The notes under the pieces: model-generated
Databases searched by the model: none
The model's input: only the letters and a program-made list of their open reading frames with translations
What the model was told of the DNA's origin: nothing
Shown: piece by piece, positions 23,044-34,347 of the stretch
Numbering within the stretch: position 1 is the stretch's first letter
How the letters are laid out: every line of letters begins with the position of its first letter
Source of the DNA: Prototheca cutis
Lineage: Eukaryota; Chlorophyta; Trebouxiophyceae; Chlorellales; Chlorellaceae
DNA length: 64,000 bases
Direction of reading: 5' to 3'
NCBI GenBank assembly: GCA_002897115.2
Contig: BCIH01000007.1
Span: forward strand, 240,726-304,725
Made by a program: the position numbers and the translations under genes

Positions 23044-25087
23044 ATGGCAGCCCCAGCGATTCCATCCTCGGTGTTGCGGATCGGACCGAGGGTTGTGGCG
23101 CCCTGCCCTCCGTGCTTCCGGAATCTCTCAAGATCGGCTGCCCCCCGCAGGCGCCGCCCACTGACCGTTCGGTCCTCCAGCAGCGCGGATCCTGAGCGCA
23201 GCAAGGACAGCATGACCGAGGCTTACTTTAACAACCGCCTGGAAGCCCAGGGCTGGCCCCGCTTCGACCCGCAGGTTGGGGCGCCCCGGGTGACAGGGAC
23301 CTTTGGGGGATGATCGGATCGGGGGATGGGCCGACAAGATCTCGCATGAGGCGCTGCTGCGAGGGTGGTTTAAGATTTGAGCACTTGATGCCGCTGAATG
23401 AAGCGTACACACGGCTCTGGAATACGTGGATCTAGTAACAGGGGGCCCGCCAGGGTGGGCAGCAGTGCGTGGTGCGCCGATGGCCAGGCTACCAGTCAGG
23501 CCATAGCATGCACTCTTAGTTCGATCTGCACAATGAACAATCAACACTTGTACACACGCTTGCACACACTCGATCACCAACAGGGTGCACATGAGCTGGC
23601 GGTGGAGGCTTGGGCTGCACTGCAGCACGTCTACGGCCTGGGCGTGCTCGAGACGCCGTTGCAGCGCGCACCTGCCCTGGAGGAGCGATGCTCCGGCTGC
23701 CGAGTGTACCTCAAGTGCGAGCATCAGCAGCCGACGGGGAGCTTCAAGGTGCGGGGCGCAACACACGCATTGAAATCGCTCGTCGACGCGGTGCGGGACA
23801 GCACGGGGTCAAACGGTGCGGGCCCCGAGCCATTGCGCGTGGTCACGGCGTCGACAGGCAACCATGCGCGCGCCGTGCTCCACGCGGCGGCGGCGTTGTC
23901 GTCCGGTGCACGCAAAGTGCAGCCCCTGCTGTTTCTGCCGACCACCGCGGACGCAGGCAAGGCCGCGGCTCTGGAGCGCGCCGGCGCCGAGCTGCGGCGG
24001 GCGGGGGCAGACTGCGTGGAGACGGAACGCGCCGCGCGGGGCGAGGCGCAGGCTACGGGGGCAGAGTACGTCAGCCCGTATAACGACATCCACGTTGCGG
24101 GGGGCCAGGGCACGCTGGCGTTTGAGCTGCTGCAGCAGCTGCCCAAGCTCGACGTCGTGTTTGTCCCCGTGGGAGGCGGCGGCCTTGTCTCGGGCATCGC
24201 CGCGGTGCTCAAGGCGGTGCACCCGGCCGTGCACATCGTGGGGTGCCAACCGCGGGCTTCGGCCGTCATGGCCGCCTCGGTGCAGGAGGGGCGGCTCCTG
24301 GAGGACATGGAATCCGACGACACCTTATCCGGTGCAACCGCGGGTGCGCGAGTCGGGTGGGTGGGTGGGGGGGATGATGGGAAGATGGGAAAAGGGAGTC
24401 AGCTTCACAGGATGACAGGGGCTTTACTGCGGTCGGCCAACACCAGCACCCAGCCCAGCGTCAATCACAGCCGTTCTGGCCAGCGCTGCAACCGTCCCAG
24501 CCACGGATGCTGCTATGCTTGTCTTTGAGTGCTGCACACCAGCGTGTGCCAGTTTTTTCCCAGCGCCGATTTGTTACAACAGGCATGCATGCATGCCTGC
24601 CTGCCTGGAGACACTACCGTTGCATGTGCCTGGATGTCGGAAGAAGGGGGGTGTTTGTTTCACCAGTCTGAACAGCAGCCACAGGGCCGCTCAGGCTTGG
24701 ACCACAGAAGCCTGGTAGCCCACTGGGGGCCATGTTATTGTCCATTTCCATCCAGCCTATCAACGTCCAATGACGCCCCGGCATCTGGCCGCAGGCGGCA
24801 TCGAGGCCGGCAGCATCACCTTCCCTGTGTCCCAGAGCCTGGTGGACGAGTGGGTCACCGTCAGCGAGCGGGAGATTGCCGTGGCGCTACTGGAAGGTCG
24901 GGGTCTCGTGGGCGCGCCCATCGAGGGCGCCGCCGGGGTGGCTCTCGCGGCGCTGGGACAGCTGTCCCCGAGGCTTCGGGGCCAGACCGTCGTGGTGGTG
25001 CTCAGCGGGGGCAACCTATCTGACGAAGCCCTGCAAAAGGCCAAAGCACTGGCGGCAACCAAGCAGGGCACCAGGCCAAACCAGTAG
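23044..25087 (+). CDS. PLP-dependent threonine/serine dehydratase-like enzyme, organelle-targeted
   Basis: Fold-type II PLP enzyme expected to deaminate threonine or serine to 2-oxobutyrate or pyruvate, or to racemise serine. Exons are 23044-23274, 23584-24343 and 24795-25087 (427 residues, in phase). The first 55 residues are rich in Arg, Ser, Ala and Pro (FRNLSRSAAPRRRRPL), as in a plastid or mitochondrial transit peptide. Motifs in order: PTGSFKVRGATHA with the PLP lysine, ASTGNHARAV (phosphate-facing loop), VPVGGGGLVSGIA, the tetraglycine loop, GGIEAGSITF, and VVVLSGGNLS. No C-terminal ACT-like regulatory domain is present, which separates it from the biosynthetic, isoleucine-inhibited threonine deaminase of plastids. 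Substrate cannot be settled from sequence. Confidence 0.88.
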
Positions 25088-25319
25088 TTACTCGAGAGGG
25101 TCCTGGGGTCCCTGAAAAATGGGCCACCACTGGAGTAAGAGAGCCGTTGGGACAAGAAGTCTTCCCACACTGCTGTAAGCGAGGACGAGGGGTCATTCTG
25201 AGCTTCGGACATCAGCGCAGCCACCCGCATGAGGCTGCTGGCTGCCGGGGAAACAATGGAGCTCCTCTGCATGGAGGGATGCCACTGCCCCTCATCGCTG
25301 CCTGTCGGAACGAGGAACC

Positions 25320-25918
25320 TCAGCGCATGGGCTTGGAGATCAGGGGCCGGGGCCGCTGGTTGAAAAGGTACTTCTCTCGGACCACGCCTTTGACCTGCAG
25401 CAGGCAGTGTGCCAGGGTCGAGTCAGGGTTGATGGTACAAGACGAAGAATCAGGGCAGGAAGAGGTGCAGTGGAAGCCAGGCACGTCGTGCCGACAAAAC
25501 TGGCTGGGCGTACTGTGTAGGCGGCGGCGGTGCCGTCGTCCCCAATGCATTTCTCCAGGATGGCAAACGGCTTTTTCAGTGGCACGCGCTTGCCCTCCAG
25601 TTGGTGATAGCCCACAGTGAGGGTGATGGCATTCTGCAGCCATGGGGAACGGGGGGAATGGGACATGGGCATTGACTAGCATGGTCAGGGCGCCCCCGGC
25701 TAGCACCCGGCTGCCAGACCTGATCAACCTACACGCGGCACAGAACCACGGGTTCGAGACATCTGCATGTTTTTATTCACCGTGGAAGACAGGGAAAGGG
25801 TGCCAATGTCGAACTGGTCGTCTAGGCTGCCGCCATCCTTGCGCTCCACCTCGCCCTGGAGCTCGATCATGATCCAGCTGCTGGTCTCGCCCTCCGGACA
25901 TGGCACGGGAATCAACAT
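25320..25918 (-). CDS. CTF8: Ctf8, subunit of the Ctf18 alternative clamp loader
   Basis: Ctf8 binds Dcc1 and Ctf18 in the RFC-like complex that loads PCNA and supports sister chromatid cohesion. Exons leftward: 25918-25781, 25633-25514 and 25394-25320, all in phase 0, giving about 110 residues, the normal family size. Visible motifs are MIELQGEVERKDG, the hydrophobic strand LTVGYHQLEGKRVPL, KPFAILEK, and the C-terminal VREKYLFNQRPRPLI, which matches the conserved basic end of the family that docks onto Ctf18. It lies divergent from the gene at 26279, so the two may share a promoter. Confidence 0.88.
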
Positions 25919-26278
25919 GGCGGCCTATGAATCAAGATGCACCGCCAATCAAGCAATGTCATGAAACTCTATCTGGGCAGCGTGCTACTAGAGTTCTAAT
26001 GCAATGCGCCGGGTCGGTGTGCCCTGGTGATCACATCGCCAGTTTTTCGCATGTTTGAACGCCATGCTCCCCGCAAGAGAGCCTCGACGCCCTCCGTCGC
26101 GAGGACCCAACAGACACTAGGTCGAGGAGACAGTCCATTGCCGTTTCCTGGCCTCTATCTACGCGCAGTGCATGTCGAACACATCGTAAGAATCAAATTG
26201 AGTTCTTTTTGCGGAGCCCGTTCCCGGGCCGTTTGGTTGCCCCCGGAAAGGATGCCCCGCACTGGGGCCCGAGTCGAC
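25919..26278. promoter_or_regulatory. Likely bidirectional promoter region
   Basis: About 360 bases between the starts of Ctf8 (-) and the chromatin-reader-like gene (+). No core element is identified with confidence. Confidence 0.35.
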
Positions 26279-27157
26279 ATGATAGGACAGGAAGTCCTTG
26301 TTCCCCGGCATGTCTGGCCCAACGAGAACCCCCCAAACGACAAACCGGGGTGGGAAGGTAGGTTGCCACGAGATCATGTGCCTGCCGTCGTCGGTCCGCG
26401 CCACCAGCTGTCGCGTCTCGAGGCGCTCAGCCGGAGCCCCAGCAACCCTCATCCATCCACCCTCGCCCATCGCCTGCGCAGGCAAGATCGTTGGCGTCCG
26501 CAACGCGAAGCACCGTCATTATTACGTCGAATTTCCGTCGGATCCGAGCACCTACTGGTTTGCGGAGAAGGATCTGAGAGGTTGGGTTGTGCCCAGCAAG
26601 AAGGCAAAGGTCCCAGAACGGGGTCCCAGCCAGGTGTCTCACAGCAAGGAATCCCAGCAGGGTGTGAAGCGCCCTCTCGAGTCCCCAGAGAAAGGTTTGC
26701 ATAAATGCTGTAAGGGGTCATGCAGGGTGGGCAGCTGGGCGAGCGACGATGAAGCATGTGGCTGTGATCCGGGAGCGGGCTGGTTCAAAGCTTTTGACCG
26801 TCGGTTGGCAACGCCCAGCTCCCAGTTTGGGCAGCACCGCCAGTCCCCGCGCCCTGACCCGATGTGATATCCTCGTAGTGCCAACGAATTACGCTGCACA
26901 CAACTCTTGCAGGTGCTTCCGGAAACCCCCTCCTGGCGGTGCAGTCCGCCATCGCAGCTGTCGCTGCGCCCGATGCCACAAAGGTGTACATTGTAGTCAA
27001 GAGACCTCAAATCGCAGATCTGGTGTCCGTAGCCGAGGATCTGGACAGTCACAGCCTTGACCGGCTCATTCACAAGGCAAGGAAGCTGCAGAATCGGGTT
27101 CTGCAGTCCACTGGCTCCGCTGGCCGCCCGCGTAGCTCCTTGGGCCCCGCCCAGTGA
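26279..27157 (+). CDS. Small PWWP/Tudor-like protein
   Basis: Exons are 26279-26357, 26482-26694 and 26913-27157 (178 residues, in phase). An ATG at 26252 in the same frame would add nine residues. The N-terminal part, IGQEVLVPRHVWPNENPPN then GKIVGVRNAKHRHYYVEFPS then YWFAEKDLRGWV, has the look of a PWWP or Tudor barrel: a Gly-x-x-Val start, aromatic residues that could form a cage, and a closing L-x-x-W-V. The middle is Lys/Ser/Pro-rich and the C-terminus is a plain helical region (SHSLDRLIHKARKLQNRVLQ). Function is inferred only as possible chromatin or methyl-mark binding. Confidence 0.6.
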
Positions 27158-27514
27158 CCTGGTCGGTTGCGGTGCCGGCTAGCGGTGGCCCAGCCACTGA
27201 CTCATGACCACAGACGATTTCATGGCTTTGAGTAAGCCACGATTGCCATGTTTACCAACAGCCAGCTTGTTCTTTATACTTGATGGATGCATGGAATCGA
27301 TCCCTTGCCCCACCAGGGTTCAGCCAACCTTCCTGGACACTCTCCGGTTCCACTCCTGTCTATCTGTTTACTGCCAAGCCGTTCAACAAACATGCGTGGC
27401 AGTTCGAGCACCCAAGGCACTGGCATTCCATTGTAGAAAGGGCATGCCAGCTAGGCAGAGCCAGCTTGAGAGGGGCGGCAGGCAACTTGGCAGGTGTGCC
27501 CTGGGCTGCTGACG
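27158..27514. other. Convergent intergenic region
   Basis: About 360 bases between two converging genes. No feature recognised. Confidence 0.4.
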
Positions 27515-29143
27515 CTAACCTTGCAGCAGAGCCCTGGGCTTGGAAGAGAAGATGGGCAGCGGGGGGGTGTCGACCAGAAAGGGCTCTCCAGCTGCAGAAT
27601 ACATCAGTTGAAGGCGTGGGCCGAGCAGGTAGCTCACAAGGGCCCCCCCAAGCAGGCCTCCTATGTGACCCCTGGCACCGAGATGGTACGGGCGAAGGGT
27701 ATCAGATCAGAGGGCTGAGATGCAGCTGTGGCATGCCATGGTCACACACAGCACGTCATCGAGCAACCCCCAGTGTCTTTGAAGCCCTGCTGCGACTCAC
27801 CAGTTGTCGATTCGAGGGTTTGTGAGGCCATAGATCAGGTTGATCAACAGCGTTCGACCCAACTGCCGGAGGACTGCCTCGCTCTGTCGACCATACACGC
27901 TCTTGTTCCTCGCAAAATACACGGCTAACGCACCACCAAGCCCGAAAATGGCCCCTGTAGTTTGTGATAGTGATTTTTATCTGACAATGAAACTGTCTCT
28001 GTTGTGTGTCCCCTCTGGTACTCCCAATGTCGGGCCACTGGGGTGCCCTGGCCCGACGGCCATAACCCCAGTCAGCGCCTGCTTTCCAAGGCATTATGGG
28101 CATACTCGGCTGTGCCTTTGGCCTAAACGCAAGCAATCGAGTGTGTGAACGCGATGGGGGTTCACTTGGACCCACATACAAGTCCAGAGATCCCAGTTGA
28201 TTCTGCACAATCAAGGCCAGACGCCCGCCACTCACCTGAGGCGCCCAGAGCGATTGAGGGACTTGCTATGAGGCTTGCCGTGGAGCTTGTCACGGCAGCA
28301 ATCAGGTAGACAGCGAGCAGGCGATGTCTGCCCGCCACTTTTTCCACCAGAGGCCCAAGGGAATTGAGTGAGGAGGAATTCACGAGCAAGTGGACAACAT
28401 TCCCATGTAGCAAGACGGGAGTGAGGAGTCTCCAGTACTGCCCAGACAGGATGAGCTCATTCACCTGCATTCCGTTTTGCAGGAAAGTTTCGCCACTCGT
28501 TTCTGATGCTTGTCCATGCCGTTGCCCCGGCATGTGTGAACATCCCCATTCACAGAGGCTCCGCAACCCTCGAGGGTCTCAAGTGCCCAGCGGCGCCCAG
28601 GAGCCAACCCTACCCCGACAAAACACGGATATCCAGACACATACCTTTGCCCCCCAAGCTGTAAACTTGTGCTGCGTCAGCAGTTGTACTCCAAACGCAG
28701 CGATGTTGCCGAGGAGCAGAAGGTCTGTGGCCAGTCTCTCTGGGTGGCCAGGGCGCCAGGGAGCAATCTTCCCTCCAGATCTGGCACGCCGCTCTACGGG
28801 CTTGCCCTGGCCAAAACTGCGCGAAATGCGGGAATTAAGGTTCGTTTCATCTAGAGAAAAAGTTGTCGCCCTCAGATNGNGGNGTTGGGGGGGGGGGGGG
28901 TTCATGCAAGCACATAATTGTAGCCACCCCCGGATGGGCCTCCGCCTTGCCGACCACATTCACGGTCGCGTACTTCAAGTCGCCAGGCCAAGCCGCAGAA
29001 AGCTCCGAGATCGCAAAGCCCAAAGCGGCAGCATTTCGTGCAGATTTGTAGTGCGATTTACAATTGCCGGAGGGGTTCCTCGCTGCCAGGGAGCTTGTGA
29101 ATGGCAATGCGCCCCATGGTAGCGCAAAGCATGACGGGGTCAT
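27515..29143 (-). CDS. Rhomboid-family intramembrane serine protease, probably organellar
   Basis: Cleaves membrane proteins within the bilayer. Exons leftward: 29143-28928, 28806-28645, 28464-28236, 27954-27801 and 27671-27515 (305 residues, every join in phase). The N-terminus is rich in Ala, Ser, Arg and Lys and may be a transit peptide. TM1 is LLLLGNIAAFGVQL. Then comes the conserved loop WGAKVNELILSGQYWRLLTP and LLHGNVVHLLVNSSSLNSLG (family His-x-x-x-x-Asn pattern). The nucleophile sits in GASGAIFG, and the catalytic His in NPRIDNWGHIGGLLGGAL. Serine and histidine of the dyad are both present, so the enzyme should be active. The first intron has a sense C run with unresolved bases. The start could also be further upstream, since the frame stays open to 29398. 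Confidence 0.9.
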
Positions 29144-29761
29144 TATCAAGCATCCATGCAGCTGAAACTCAATGTCAATGTGCAGAAAACTGAATGTAAT
29201 AAGACTGGAACAACAGCAGGCGTAAATGTGGAGGCCATCTTCCACAGTGCGGAGGGTCTTGAGCGCTCCTCCTCCCGTGTGGAGCCATGCTTTGACGCAT
29301 CTGATCCAGTTCAAGCATGGCATCGCCAGCCCCTTGCACGCGCGCCCCAGGTTTGGCCGAATCAAGTCGAGCGTGGGACCCACACGTCGATGGGGCATTG
29401 TCTTGATGTATTCAACTTGTACAGCGCTTCTTGGCTGTTCGACTGGCGCTCAACGGCTAAACCGCCAGTGTCTGATTTGGGGGGTTGGTCCCACCGGTGT
29501 GGGTACCCACCATCCGAAACCAGTTCTGCTGGACTGGCGCACCCGCGAAGAGTTCGACTCAAGAAAAGGAGGCAGTGTGTGCACCATTGTCCCCTTTCCT
29601 TGGGCGTCAGAGCACCCCGGTCCTTGGGGTTGCTCGGGGCCCAGCCCCCGCTCAACCCCCAGACCACAACTTCCGCACCAACAGACTTCTCGGCTCCAGC
29701 ATAAACACAGTGACATTGCGGGAGGCGACATAGGGATCTCCACAGTGGCCCCGAGAGCGCA
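29144..29761. other. Divergent intergenic region
   Basis: About 620 bases between the rhomboid gene and the L2HGDH gene. Several short open frames exist but none has a recognisable motif. Confidence 0.4.
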
Positions 29762-31325
29762 ATGCAGCGTTCGGGGGCCGGCCTTCTCCGGGCTGCCGGT
29801 CGGGTGGTGCCTGCCCGGGCCTCAGCTTTGACCACGGTCAGCAGTGCGGAGCTGGACGCCGACGTCGTAATAATTGGTGGTGGTGTGGTTGGACTGGCCT
29901 GTGCATATGCCCTGGGGCACAGGGGGCGGCAGGCCCTTGTGCTGGAGGCCGGGCCGGCTGTGGGCACCGAGACAAGCAGCAGGAACAGTGAGGTCATCCA
30001 TGCAGGCACGTTTGCAGCAGGGATGTGGAAGAATGGATGCTTGTGCTTGATTGCGTTTGGATATCTAAGCTCAGATTTCTTTTACAGTTCGAGTGGCAGT
30101 TGGGCTGTCAAACAATTTATTGACCCAGTGCGACAGGCCGCCTTTTCCGTCCCATTCCTTGCCTCCATCCCAACACCAACATCTGCAGGGCTGTATTACC
30201 CAAGGGGGAGCCTGAAGGAGCAGACCTGCCTGCATGGCAGGGAGCTGCTGCTCGACTTTTGTCACGAGCACAGCGTCCCGTACTCTCTGGTCGGCAAGCT
30301 ACTGGTGGCGACCTCTGAGGGCCAGCTGCCTGTGCTCCGGCGCATGGCAGACAACGCCGCCGCGATCGGCGTCCCCCTGCTGCCGCAAACCGCGGTGCAA
30401 CTGCGCGAGCTGGAGCCTGAACTCCGAGGCTTGGCAGGTCTCCTCTCACCAAACACAGGCATCGTGGACAGTCATGGGTGCGTGTGTGTGTGTGATAGGG
30501 AGAGTTTTTTATGGTCATTTCTCCACAAAGGGAAGAGCATTGTGTGGAATGAGCCCCAAGACCTGAACAGGTCCCTAAGAGTGCCCCACCCCTCATCTTC
30601 CCCCTTGTCATGCACACCTTCCCAACAGCTTCATGGCCACGCTGGAGGGCCTGGTGACCGGGAGCCAGGGTGGCATGGTTGCCACACACACACGACTGGA
30701 GCACGGGGACGTTTCGTCCCCTGTCAAGCGCCTGCACATCCGTGACACCTCGCAGTCTGGCGAGGCCGCGGAGATCCGATGCGCCGCTGTGGTCAACGCT
30801 GCGGGCCTCTGGGCGCAACAGGTCAGCGCAAAATTGGCAGGACTCAACGCCACATCCATCCCCCCAGGGCGTTATGCCAAGGGATCTTACTTTGCGCTGT
30901 CTGGCGTGCGGGCCCCGTTCCGACGCCTGGTGTACCCGCTGCCCGAGGCTGGGGGCCTGGGCGTCCATTCGACCCTGGACCTCGCGGGTGCGGTGCGGTT
31001 TGGCCCGGACGCTGTCTGGCTGCCGTTGGGCACCGAACCAGGGCAACTGGACTACAGCGTTGACCCCGGCGCCACGCCTGCCTTTGAGGCAGCGGTGCGG
31101 GCCTACTGGCCGGGCCTGCCAGACGGGGCGCTCCACCCCGCATACTCGGGTGTAAGACCGAAGGTCGTCGGCCCGGGGGAGCCGGCGGGAGATTTTATGG
31201 TGCACGGGCCTGCCCAGACGGGCGCTCCCAGTGTCTTGGCCCTCTATGGAATCGAGTCCCCGGGGCTGACCGCCTCGCTGGCTCTGGGAGAGCTGGTGGC
31301 CAGCCTGCTCCAGTCGGAAGGGTGA
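29762..31325 (+). CDS. L-2-hydroxyglutarate dehydrogenase, FAD-dependent, mitochondrial
   Basis: Oxidises L-2-hydroxyglutarate to 2-oxoglutarate, a metabolite-repair reaction. Exons are 29762-30005, 30189-30477 and 30629-31325 (about 409 residues, in phase). The first 25 residues (SGAGLLRAAGRVVPARASAL) look like a mitochondrial presequence. The Rossmann FAD motif is VVIIGGGVVGLACAYALGHR, followed by LVLEAGPAVGTETSSRNSEV, LYYPRGSLK, VNAAGLWAQQVS, GRYAKGSYFALSG, and a C-terminal YGIESPGLTASLALGE. All are typical of the L2HGDH/LhgO group of D-amino-acid-oxidase-like flavoproteins. The first intron begins with GC (CAG|GCACGT) instead of GT. An inner intron holds a short GT repeat after its donor. 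Confidence 0.93.
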
Positions 31326-32333
31326 TGGTCTGAAGCCCGCTGGGCAGCCCTCCCAGAGCCAGCGAGGTGGGCTGAGGAGGAGCCAATGCTTTGCCTTTCT
31401 GGCAGGCACCGAGAATTTGCGCAGTTCCTGCGCGTGTGCATCGCCTTGCCGATGCATGCATGTCGAAAGGTCCTCCCCTGGCATGCCTTTGCCCAAATTG
31501 TTACATCTCGAAGCCGGCACGGAAGTGCTTGCTTGTAGGCGCAGATTGTGTCTTCTCTATAAAATGTTCATGTGACGTCCAGGGTGGGTCGTTGGGCAAA
31601 CAACGATATCATTGTTGGTTGGAACCTTGTGGGAACGACCGCAAACAACCAAGCCGTACAGAACCTGTGCCCCCCCAAAAGGAGCATTTCCTAGCATCAG
31701 TATCCTGCTCTTTGTGAACTCACATCTGTTCCACTGATGGGGTGTCAAACCTTTGCAGGGCTTGCTCTGGACACACTCGACAGGACCTTGGCTTCAAGGT
31801 CTTAATAGGGTTTGTCGCCAACGCGACTTTGGGGGGAGAATGAAATGATGCCGGGCCATGGCCTCCGACCTCAGGAGGCTGCAGGTCACTGAAGGTACGT
31901 TGCACGCCCCAACGGGGGCAGCAGGCGGGTGGGGATGGGTACACAAAAGGTCGATCAGGCAGACCTTCCTCATAGGCAAAAAGGACTAGCACGTACGGGA
32001 AGACAAAAACGCCAAAAACCATAATAATGAGAAGGCACTCGCTCGCAAGATGTATGCAGTTCAGTCCTCAAGATGACATTCGATGTACGGCTGGGTTGGC
32101 GGGGGGAGCAGGATGCCATGATCTGGCGCCGTCGAGTTTCTCAGCGCCGACGTCATGGCTCGACACACTCGGCGCCCGCCATTGCGCACCTCCAACTTGG
32201 CACGCCACCCCATGCAGACATCCAGGCTCGCTCAGGCAACACGTTTCTTGGGCCCTCCAATGTGAAGGCACACATCGCGCGCCACTCTTTAGGTGCCGGC
32301 ACAGGCCCCAGAGAAAAGACGGGCACGACCCCT
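31326..32333. other. Convergent intergenic region
   Basis: About 1 kb between L2HGDH (+) and the DUF506 gene (-). It contains one weak 100-codon minus-strand frame (31720-32022), listed separately, and nothing else I can support. Confidence 0.4.
31720..32022 (-). CDS. Doubtful small membrane protein
   Basis: Open frame starting with one hydrophobic segment (MVFGVFVFPYVLVLFAYE) and then a Pro/Cys-containing low-complexity tail. The first part could be a small organellar membrane protein; the rest looks like unselected sequence or read-through into an intron. No family match. Confidence 0.2.
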   Translation of the reverse strand: MVFGVFVFPYVLVLFAYEEGLPDRPFVYPSPPACCPRWGVQRTFSDLQPPEVGGHGPASFHSPPKVALATNPIKTLKPRSCRVCPEQALQRFDTPSVEQM

Positions 32334-33341
32334 TCAGGCCAGCACCTGCGCCCGTGCTGCCTGCAGGCGTGACCCGGGGCCCTGCGGCCGCACGACCCGA
32401 ATGTTGCCCGCCTCGCCCCACCGGACCGAAGGTGCGGGGGCCGGGTGAAGTGCCAGGTTCCAACTGAGCAAGGACCGCCGTTTGGCCTTGGCCGCATCGA
32501 TCGGCGTCGCGGCCAGCAACTCCAGGCCGCCCGGACGGCCACCGGCCAGCACGGCACGCGGCGAGCCGCCGATGAGAGCCTCGGGACTGGACCCCGGCTC
32601 GCCGTGCAGCACCCAGGGAGACTCTGGCGACCCGGGCTCCGAGTCGCCAGACACCGTAGCACGTGTCGTTACGGCGGGGCAGACGGGCTCGGGGAGGAGC
32701 AGCGTCCTCTCGTGCGCTCGGCGCGGGCGCCACTTGCTCAGCAGGCTCCGCGCCTGGCGCCAGGGCGGCAGGTCCAGCCGCGACTCCTGGAAGGCGCGGC
32801 GCAACTCCCGGCACACTGCCTCCACCAGTGGCGTCAGGTCGCTGGGCTTGATGACCAGGGTCTGCGGGATGGAAGCCAGCAGGGCCTCGTACCGCCGAGA
32901 CTTGAGCGGGATGGCAAACTGGTCCCGGAACGCCAACTGCACAGTCGTTGATACTCCCATTGTCAGTCTGAGGGTTGAATCTTTGAACGCAAAAGTTACA
33001 ACTCTCCCCCACGGCACATGGTCATTGACACACACATACAAACTGCTGTTCCAGGCCCAGCGATCCGCCGGCCTCCTAGGCAGGCAGGCAACTCCCTCTG
33101 GTCACAAACCCAGCCAGCGCACCTCAACAATGAACTCCTCATCGTCGTCGTTCTCCTCGTCCACCACGGACAGGAAGGTGTGCCTGAGATTCTTGAAGCA
33201 CTGGGTGCCGCAGCCCCCTCCCTCGCCCCTCTGCAGGGTCACCGCGTGGCCCCGCATGGCCAGCACATGGCCCACGTGCTCGATGAGGGTGGTGCCCGGG
33301 TAAGGGTCCTGTGCCGCCGCCGCACGTACCAGTCTCGAGAG
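32334..33341 (-). CDS. DUF506 (PDDEXK-like plant family) protein, 5' end unresolved
   Basis: DUF506 proteins are common in plants and green algae and carry a PD-(D/E)XK nuclease-like fold with no settled role. Two exons are secure, leftward: 33341-33123 and 32936-32334, joined in phase. The first has an acidic stretch (VVDEENDDDEEFIVE). The second opens with LAFRDQFAIPLKSRRYEALL, then IPQTLVIKPSDLTPLVEAVC, and LDLPPWRQARSLLSKW, which is the family signature (FRxQFEIA...PPWRxxxYxxxKW). The C-terminal 100 residues are Pro/Gly/Ser-rich and not conserved. Upstream exons probably lie between 33,400 and 33,960 (for example a frame with MMCAELTERVVSVCPETG near 33,500), but I could not join them with confidence. 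Confidence 0.8.
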
Positions 33342-34347
33342 CTGAAAGAAAGGAAGTCAAGAGTGGTAAATATTAATGTGGAATCGTACTGAGAGATGTG
33401 GGGTGTGCACCGCTGGAAACGCCCGTGTCCGACCGGGTTAACACCATGTGACGATGACGTGCGACAGCCGAACCCCCCCAGTTTCCGGGCACACGCTGAC
33501 GACGCGTTCGGTCAGCTCCGCGCACATCATCGCGTTGCGAGCCGTGTTGGAACACAGGCATACACAATTGCAAACCGTATGATCCCATCGAGACACAGTA
33601 TCGAAACCCGGCGGCCGGCACCAGCGAACACCAGCCAACCGACTCCGAGGACGCACCCGCACGTGCCACATCGAACGAGGCTCCAGCCACCTCGACAGTC
33701 CATCGCCACCGTCCTCCTTGCTCTTAGAAAACCGATCGAAATGCGTCAGACTTGAATTCAGTCCATGGTCGCCCTGTGCATGGAGGAGGGTGGACTCGGT
33801 CAGCGGTACCAGGCGATACTCACTCGATACCTCGAGATTCTTCGTTCGTGGGATTGAACACCGCGACCGCCGCGCACCTCCATGGAGAACAGCAAGCTCC
33901 CGGGTTGACCGTCCAGGGACACCATGGTCTCGGAGAACTGCTGTCGTGGTTGTCGTGGGGAAGACGAGTGGTGCTTGATAGGCACTGCAGGGCTGCGTTG
34001 CAACGGGGCCTCCATGAGCTACGCACTGAACACAGCTAGGGCCAGGGACATGGCAATGTTAAATTACTCCGTATGTTAATTTACAATGGGTGCGGGCTAT
34101 TAAATGTCGATATGCGTGCAGTTCTGGCTATTGTGCCGGCTAAGACCTTCTTATGTACCGGCATCGGAAAAAGCTCAGGAATCCGCCAATAGATTCGTGA
34201 GCCCCCACGCAGTTTCAGATTCGCTCACGTGACGGTCAGTCCGCTATGCAAATCCGGGGACTCCCGGCACCTGTTCAACGGTACCGAATTCTAGTGGCAG
34301 AAAAGCCCATTTGGGAATCATGTTGGGTGCCAAAAAGAATCGGACAT
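33342..34347. other. Region upstream of DUF506 gene
   Basis: Likely holds the 5' exons and promoter of the DUF506 gene, up to about 34,020. Around 34,060 is an AT-rich stretch with a short inverted repeat (TAAATTA and TTAATTTA), unusual against the GC-rich background; it may mark an edge of the mobile island. Confidence 0.35.

Noticed and set aside
29200..29740. Several 80-200 codon plus-strand frames before L2HGDH
   Set aside because: None has a motif, they overlap in three frames, and the L2HGDH presequence gives a convincing start at 29762.
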